A DNA stretch of 64,000 nucleotides from Pseudo-nitzschia pungens. Lineage: Eukaryota; Bacillariophyta; Bacillariophyceae; Bacillariales; Bacillariaceae. How positions within the stretch are numbered: position 1 is the stretch's first letter; each line of letters opens with the position of its first letter. Under the pieces are notes generated by a model. The model did no database searches. It saw only the letters and a program-made list of their open reading frames with translations, and had not been told where the DNA came from. The stretch is from NCBI GenBank assembly GCA_037355855.1, contig CM074759.1, positions 6,572,001-6,636,000 of the forward strand, given 5' to 3'. This document shows, one piece after another, positions 58,626 to 64,000 of the stretch. Position numbers and translations under genes: made by a program.

Positions 58626-59237
58626 ATGAAGCTCCCATTGAACACGGTTTGTATGGCGATTAGTTTCACCCTAAGCCTGGCCACTAACACCAATGCTTTC
58701 GGTCTCCCAGCGCAAAAGCCTCTTGCAGACTATGCGAAGACTGCTACAAACATGCCCCCGTTTTTCGGTTATGGTTTGATCAATACCAATAAATCACAAA
58801 ACCAGAATGAGGTAGTCGGTTACGTCACAGGAGCACCCATCGATGAGCTTTTCGCCCTCGTAAACGACTTCTCGGAGGAGTCAGCCTATTGGAAGAAAAC
58901 ACTCAAGTTTAACGCGCCATCATTTCGTTCCGAGGAACCCAACGGTGTTGGTACTACACGCGACTTCGACTTCATTGAGAATGGTTCTCATTATGTCGAA
59001 ATGCTCAGTTTCTCGGATCCCGAAAACCACGCATTGGTCTACACGCTACAATCTGCAGAAACACCGCTTTTGAATTCCTTGATCACCTACGTCACCTTCG
59101 AAGACGAACCGGAAAACAATCGTGTCAAGGTCACCTGGCGGGCTTTGGTTCAGGCTAACATCCCGTTCTTTTTGATCAAGAAGAGACAGGCCAAAGCTTA
59201 CGGCCTAAATATCGAGACGCTTCAGACATTCTATTAA
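58626..59237 (+). CDS. START/SRPBCC-like lipid- or ligand-binding protein with a signal peptide
   Basis: A single exon of 203 residues starts at ATG 58626. The leader MKLPLNTVCMAISFTLSLATNTNAFGLPAQ gives a signal peptide with Phe at +1 (AFG), compatible with plastid targeting. The rest matches the SRPBCC (polyketide-cyclase/START) layout: VVGYVTGAPIDELFALVNDF, then beta strands (GVGTTRDFDFIENGSHYVEMLSFSD, ALVYTLQSAETPLL), and a final strand and helix (NRVKVTWRALVQA, AKAYGLNIETLQTFY). Such folds bind hydrophobic ligands; the ligand cannot be told from sequence. Confidence 0.7.
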   Translation: MKLPLNTVCMAISFTLSLATNTNAFGLPAQKPLADYAKTATNMPPFFGYGLINTNKSQNQNEVVGYVTGAPIDELFALVNDFSEESAYWKKTLKFNAPSFRSEEPNGVGTTRDFDFIENGSHYVEMLSFSDPENHALVYTLQSAETPLLNSLITYVTFEDEPENNRVKVTWRALVQANIPFFLIKKRQAKAYGLNIETLQTFY

Positions 59238-59609
59238 AAAGGATAGAACACACTCACAACAAATGCTTTTGTTGAAGAGAAATCGATCGCAAGACAAATG
59301 TCCGTATTAAGTAATGAGATGAAGTGAATAGAAACCTTTCGTATTTCCCCCATGATTTTTTCCTTTTTCTTATAAAACTAGTCGAATGTTGTTTGTTGTA
59401 TTCGTTGTGCCTTTCTGCTTCATCATGAGATCATGAAAACAAAAAAAAGGTTACAAAGAGCAACGCATACACCTCAATTTGATTGTTGTGAAGAATACAC
59501 ATGAATGATGCATGATCAAGGGTTGGAAATCTGGAAATCTATTGTTAACTTCATTATGAAAATCTTTTTCAACAGCAATTCTCGTCTATTTGTCGTGTAT
59601 ATGACGCGT
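59238..59609. other. Short intergenic region between convergent genes
   Basis: It is A/T-rich with no gene seen, and holds both 3' ends. Confidence 0.6.
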
Positions 59610-60233
59610 CTATTTTTCAGGCTTGGCCAACATCAAGGTCATTTCACCGACCTCTACAGCCAAATCTCCATCAGTGTATCCCTTTCCGCTGGCCTTGATG
59701 ATTCCAAATCGCAAGTTCATCTTCTTAATTTCAACTTCCATAACGAGCAAATCTCCGGGTACAACGGGCTTCTTCCACTTGACGCCGTCGGCTGATCCGA
59801 AAAATCCGACGGTTCCGTCTTCAATTCCATCTGCGGTATTCAGAATCACTCCGGTTAATTGAGCCAAAGCCTCGAGTTGCATAACCCCAGGCATAACTGG
59901 TTGACCAGGGAAATGTCCATTGAAAAAATCCTCGTTCTTCGAGACGGCCTTCACACCAACGGCTTTCTTGTTTGGCACAATTTCAACGACCTTGTCAATG
60001 AGTGCGAATGGGTAGCGGTGGGGCAGAATGCTGTCAACGTCCGTCGAAGTAAAATGAGTTTTGACACTGCTAGTCAACCCCGAGATGGCTTGGGCTCCCG
60101 TGAACTCAGGTTCGGCATCCTCTTCTTCAGCACAGAGTGTCGACAGAGTTGTTCTCTGTCCCGAAATGGAAGGACCAACTGTGAAAGCGCTTACGCAACT
60201 CAAAGTTGTCAACAGAAGTGCGGCAATCTTCAT
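59610..60233 (-). CDS. fabZ: Plastid 3-hydroxyacyl-ACP dehydratase FabZ
   Basis: A single exon of 207 residues starts at ATG 60233. The leader MKIAALLLTTLSCVSAFTVGPS is a signal peptide with SAFT cleavage site and a transit-like stretch, directing the enzyme to the plastid. The hot-dog fold core is complete: ILPHRYPFALIDKV, then FFNGHFPGQPVMPGVMQLEALAQ with the catalytic His and Glu, and KWKKPVVPGDLLVMEVEI. It removes water from 3-hydroxyacyl-ACP in type II fatty-acid synthesis. It is divergent from the plastid pyruvate dehydrogenase E2 gene. Confidence 0.95.
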   Translation of the reverse strand: MKIAALLLTTLSCVSAFTVGPSISGQRTTLSTLCAEEEDAEPEFTGAQAISGLTSSVKTHFTSTDVDSILPHRYPFALIDKVVEIVPNKKAVGVKAVSKNEDFFNGHFPGQPVMPGVMQLEALAQLTGVILNTADGIEDGTVGFFGSADGVKWKKPVVPGDLLVMEVEIKKMNLRFGIIKASGKGYTDGDLAVEVGEMTLMLAKPEK

Positions 60234-60998
60234 CTTCGTTGTATCGTGTTCGTTTTGTTTTCGACAGCGGTTTGGATAAAGTGTGGGTGGATTATCGGTT
60301 GAGCGGAAGAGAAGTTCGTACGAGCGGGTAACTGCGTAATCTTACGGTGTCTTGAGTCTCCCATACCGGTACGGCAGGACCCTTACCAGAAAGTACGTAG
60401 TAACCTTAGTTCTACCGTACCAATTTCGTTGGATATAGTGATGAGAAAGTAGGAAAGATATTACGAGTACCGTACGTACGATAGTTGTTTTCCCCTTATG
60501 TTCCTCACGCGCACATTTCGTTCGATTCAAGTAAGGTTACGCACCGCATCGGCATGAGGGATCTGCACGTTATTTAAAAATTTTGAAAGTTTTCATTGTA
60601 GTTTTCACTGTTGCGCCGTGCATTTTGATCCTTACAAGTAAGTTTAATTTACTTCACAGACGTCTTATTGATGTCCGATGACGTCAGTTCCAAAAAATCT
60701 GGGCGTCAAATCGGTGAGTCCAGTCCCGATTGTCATAATTGTGATGTGGGTGATGTACCGTATCGTTCAAAACAAACTAACAGCATCGAATCCTCGTTCA
60801 AGACATCGTCGTGGCAAGGTGCAAGGTGCCTTTTTCATCGACGTCACACAGCAGTCCCTACTTCCTACGCTATGGTGCTACCTTGTTTCGTGCGGTTCGT
60901 CTTCCATCACTAGACTCAAGCATTGCGTTCAACCCTGTTACCAACAAAATAACAATAGGAGTGTGGTTCTTATTTCTTGTAATTGAAAAGGAATAGTC
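60234..60998. promoter_or_regulatory. Shared upstream region of fabZ and the plastid PDH E2 gene
   Basis: These 765 bases lie between two divergent start codons and must hold both promoters. Visible items are TGACGTCA at 60679, GACGTCAC at about 60840, and a GTAAGGTTAC word at about 60531. No TATA box stands out. Confidence 0.6.
60679..60686. promoter_or_regulatory. CRE-like palindrome TGACGTCA
   Basis: A perfect 8-bp bZIP/CRE site lies 320 bases upstream of the E2 ATG and about 446 upstream of the fabZ ATG. TGACGT elements mediate CO2/cAMP control of plastid genes in Phaeodactylum; that role is inferred here. Confidence 0.45.
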
Positions 60999-63154
60999 AT
61001 GAAACTCTTCTCCAGGATTGCAATTCTCGGGCTTCTTGCCCAGATGAGAGATGCAGAGGCCTTCGGTCTTGTGTCCAAGCCCAATGCGCCGATTTTTAGC
61101 AGATCGACGACTAGCTTGAATGCTGGATCCGAAGTATTCATGCCCGCTCTTTCGTCCACCATGAAAGAGGGAAAAGTTGTTACTTGGTTGAAATCGGAGG
61201 GAGACGAAATTGAAGCCGGCGAAGCCATCATGGTTGTAGAGTCCGACAAAGCTGATATGGATGTTGAAGCCTTTGAGGATGGTTACTTGGCAAAGATCAT
61301 TGTCGGCGAAGGAGAGATGGCACCGGTTGGAGCAGCTGTTGCTTTAATTGCGGATAGCGCAGACGAAATTGATTCAGTCGCCTCTCAAGGAGGTTCCTCT
61401 CCAGCTGCCGTTGCTGAGGCCGCACCAGCTGCCGAAGCTGCCACCTCGTCTGCAGGTGGGTTGTCGTGTTGAGGAAAGCTGACTGACGCTCCGAAACGAA
61501 CCGGGAATGATTGTGTTTGTCTCTAGGTTTTGCTGATCTATCTCTGATTGCATATAACAAAAAACACGCTGGTTTTCTTTTGCAGTCGTTATTTGTTTCG
61601 AATGAAAGATCGGGCAATTTTTTTCTTCAGATCTTCTAACACGTTCGTTTCCCCTTTCGTATCACACACACCCAATGACGCCAACCGTTCTCAGAAACTC
61701 CTGACTGTGAATTCAGCCAGATTGATATGCCAGCCCTCTCTTCCACAATGAAGGAAGGAAAAGTCGTGTCGTGGCTGAAGGCCGAAGGTGATCAAATTGA
61801 ATCTGGTGAAGCTATCATGGTTGTTGAGAGTGACAAGGCTGACATGGATGTCGAGGCGTTCGATGATGGATTCTTGGCCGCTATCATCACCGGCGAGGGT
61901 GAAACTAGTTCTGTTGGTGCACCCGTTGCATTGATTGCGGCCAACGAGGCTGATATCCCTGCCCTCCAGGCTTATGCAGCAACGCTGTCCGGTGCTGCTC
62001 CTCCAGCTGCCGCAGTCGCCGCACCAGCCGCCCCGGCCGCCGCCGCCCCTAAGACAGCAGCTCCTGCTGCCCCTGTTGCGCGTGCTCCCGGAGCCCGAAT
62101 TGTTGCCTCTCCATTGGCCAAGAAGAAGGCTGAAGAAATTGGTCTCGACCTGAGCACCGTTGCGGGAACTGGTCCAGATGGAAGAATCACAGCAGCTGAT
62201 GTTGAGAATGCTGCCAAAAATGGAGCTCCCGCAGCTGCCAAACCAGCTGCTGCTGCCCCTGCCAAACCAGTCTGGACACCAGCTCCTGGTGTCATCGCTG
62301 CGACCCCCATGGCACGAGCAGCTGCAAAGAAGGCCAAGATTGACCTTGCAACGATTGTAGGAACCGGTTCCCTAGGACGTGTCACAGTTGACGACGTGAA
62401 AATGGCAACTGGAGAGAAGAAGGCAGAACGCAAGAAGGCTCCTTCAGGAGAAGCCGCCGTTGAGTTGCCAGATGGTTTCGTCCCTTTCACCGGTATGCAG
62501 AAGGCAGTCAGCAACAACATGGTCGCCACGTTGACCGTTCCCGCTTTCCGCGTAAGCACTGACATCGAAATGACCTCGTTTGAGTCCATGTACAAAAAGG
62601 TCAAGCCTGATGGCATTTCTGTGTCTGCTATGTTGGCAAAGGCTTGTGCTATGGCGATTGAAAAGCACCCCATTATCAACAGTGCGTACTCCGATCAAGA
62701 TGGTGGCGGTATTCAGTACAAGGGAGATATCAACATTGCTATGGCAGTTGCAATTGAGGGTGGACTCATTACCCCTACCCTCATGTACGCTAACGAGAGA
62801 CCTGTCAAAGAACTCGCCGAAAACTGGAAGGAATTGGTTGGAAAGGCAAAGACTGGAACTCTTTCGCCTGCTGAGTACACAACTGGTACATTCACTATCT
62901 CCAATATGGGTATGTTTGGAGTTACTGAATTTGGATCGTTGCTTCCTGTAGGACAAGGAGGTATTTTGGCAGTTGGTGCCACACAGGATAAGATTGTTCC
63001 TGACGCTCAAGCCATCATGGGAATGAAGAAGGCACGAGTAATGACCGTCACCTTGACATGTGATCACCGACAAATCTATGGATCCGATGCCGCTCTTTTC
63101 CTTCGAACTCTGAAGAGCATCGTCGAAAATGACGTCGACAAAATCGTGAAATAA
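60999..63154 (+). CDS. Plastid pyruvate dehydrogenase E2 (dihydrolipoamide acetyltransferase), two lipoyl domains
   Basis: Exon 1 is 60999-61455 and exon 2 is 61695-63154, joined in phase 1 (GCAG|GTGGGT ... TCTCAG|AA), giving 638 residues. A leader MKLFSRIAILGLLAQMRDAEAFGLVS predicts plastid import. Lipoyl domain 1 (about 45-120) has its target Lys84 in ESDKAD; lipoyl domain 2 (about 164-240) has Lys200 in the same motif. Ala/Pro-rich linkers lead to two peripheral-subunit-binding-like modules (IVASPLAKKKAEEIGLDL and IAATPMARAAAKKAKIDL). The catalytic core ends with TCDHRQIYGSDAALFL, the plastid-type variant of the DHRxxDG active-site motif. It supplies acetyl-CoA for plastid fatty-acid synthesis. 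Confidence 0.95.
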
Positions 63155-63335
63155 ACACCGAATATAATACAACATACTGTTATTGTATAAGAATAAAAGT
63201 TAGTTTGTTAATACTGTACAAAATCTCAAACTTCCACGACGCGACAAGTTTGCACTTAATGGACTTTTTGTGAAATTCATGCGATGTCAATCAAACTAAA
63301 CCTGGTTTCTTAGACGTTATCTTGTCGTCTCTGAT

Positions 63336-64000
63336 TCACAAACTCTGTTTGGTGTGCGTGCTTGAATTCATCCATTCGTTTTGTGGATTTACGTACTCGT
63401 CCACATTAATGATCCAAGCATTAGCTCGAGAACTTGCAGGGAGCAAACAACGCTGGATGGAAGAGCGCATGGCGTTGTCTAAGTCGAAATTATTCTCCCT
63501 CATTTTGAACAAAACATCGCTGACAAGACGACTCCTGTTCTCCAAAGAACTCTGACATACACCTTCCAGGTACACTTGATATGTGCTACGATTGGGTCTC
63601 ACTGTATCAACACCCTCTCTTGCAAGTTCGTGCATTTCGTCGAGAAGAGCCTGTGCTCTCAAAATTGCACGTGGATCGTCATCCTTGGAAGCCCAAGCAC
63701 GAATGGCTTCAGTGTAGGAAGTGACTGTAAGTACGCAATCACCTGCGCGGTAATGCTCTTTCAGTAGCCCAAGATAAAAATCTACCTTCGCCAATTCTGC
63801 TCCCCAATCTTGTGCAAGTGCGGATATAACGAGATCAAATGTTCTGGAATTTGGCTTCACATCCAACTTTCCAGTCTCACTCAGCTCTTTCATTTGTTTG
63901 AAAATCCCATCGGCCCTCCATGCTGCCATCGGACTCCCGGAACGGAGCCATGATTGAATGACAGAATTGAAGGTTTCGGTGTTCGGCTTTACGGCATTGT
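63336..64000 (-). CDS. Pentatricopeptide repeat (PPR) protein, 3' part
   Basis: The frame is open from the right edge of the window and stops at 63336; the 5' part lies outside. The visible 220 or so residues contain PPR-type helix pairs: NAVKPNTETFNSVIQSWLRSG, then VKPNSRTFDLVISALAQ, TVTSYTEAIRAWA and VRPNRSTYQVYLEGVCQ. PPR proteins bind organellar RNA and act in its processing or translation. The targeting sequence, if any, would be in the missing N terminus. Confidence 0.85.
   Translation of the reverse strand, partial: NAVKPNTETFNSVIQSWLRSGSPMAAWRADGIFKQMKELSETGKLDVKPNSRTFDLVISALAQDWGAELAKVDFYLGLLKEHYRAGDCVLTVTSYTEAIRAWASKDDDPRAILRAQALLDEMHELAREGVDTVRPNRSTYQVYLEGVCQSSLENRSRLVSDVLFKMRENNFDLDNAMRSSIQRCLLPASSRANAWIINVDEYVNPQNEWMNSSTHTKQSL

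Overview
The window looks like nuclear DNA of a diatom, most probably a pennate species. Genes carry short GT-AG introns, mostly about 75-120 nt. Several proteins start with a signal peptide followed by an AFAP, AFTP or AFG type cleavage motif, the hallmark of targeting into a red-algal-derived secondary plastid. Secreted proteins carry KPT-rich repeats. Intergenic DNA is full of short GTAC, CCGGT and GTAAGGTTAC-like words. No prokaryotic, organellar or viral segment was seen.

Layout: 0.7-9.4 kb holds a secreted protein with two carbohydrate-binding-like domains and a ShK-like domain (-), an unknown secretory or plastid protein (+), a PH-domain protein (-), a plastid-targeted unknown (+) and an F-box protein (-). 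9.9-19.4 kb is best read as one large multi-gene DNA transposon. It has matching inverted ends, arrays of an AAAAGTGCAAGTTT-like subterminal motif on both sides, a PIF/Harbinger-like DDE transposase and three further genes of unknown role that are rich in in-frame minisatellites. 19.9-26.8 kb has a thioredoxin-like protein (+), a secreted cysteine-rich protein (-), about 2.8 kb with no gene, and an FBXO3-like protein with F-box, SMI1/KNR4 and ApaG domains (+).

28.0-45.2 kb is a single giant gene for midasin (MDN1/Rea1), the dynein-like AAA ATPase of 60S ribosome maturation. All six AAA modules, the acidic region and the MIDAS domain are recognisable, but the frame steps by one base in the same direction at about six places where no intron fits. 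45.3-52 kb has two low-complexity unknown proteins and an RlmN-type radical SAM RNA methyltransferase with an unusual C-terminal membrane segment.

52.6-63.2 kb is a run of five consecutive genes whose products all appear plastid- or secretory-targeted: ketol-acid reductoisomerase (branched-chain amino acids), an abundant-looking unknown, a START/SRPBCC-like protein, FabZ (fatty-acid synthesis) and the E2 subunit of plastid pyruvate dehydrogenase. FabZ and E2 are divergent and share a 765-bp upstream region with a perfect TGACGTCA site. The window closes inside a PPR protein gene. Two families of short non-autonomous elements are also present: a 738-bp hAT-type MITE with an 8-bp target duplication at 55.06-55.80 kb, and a roughly 90-bp palindromic element at 9.68 kb and 58.0 kb.
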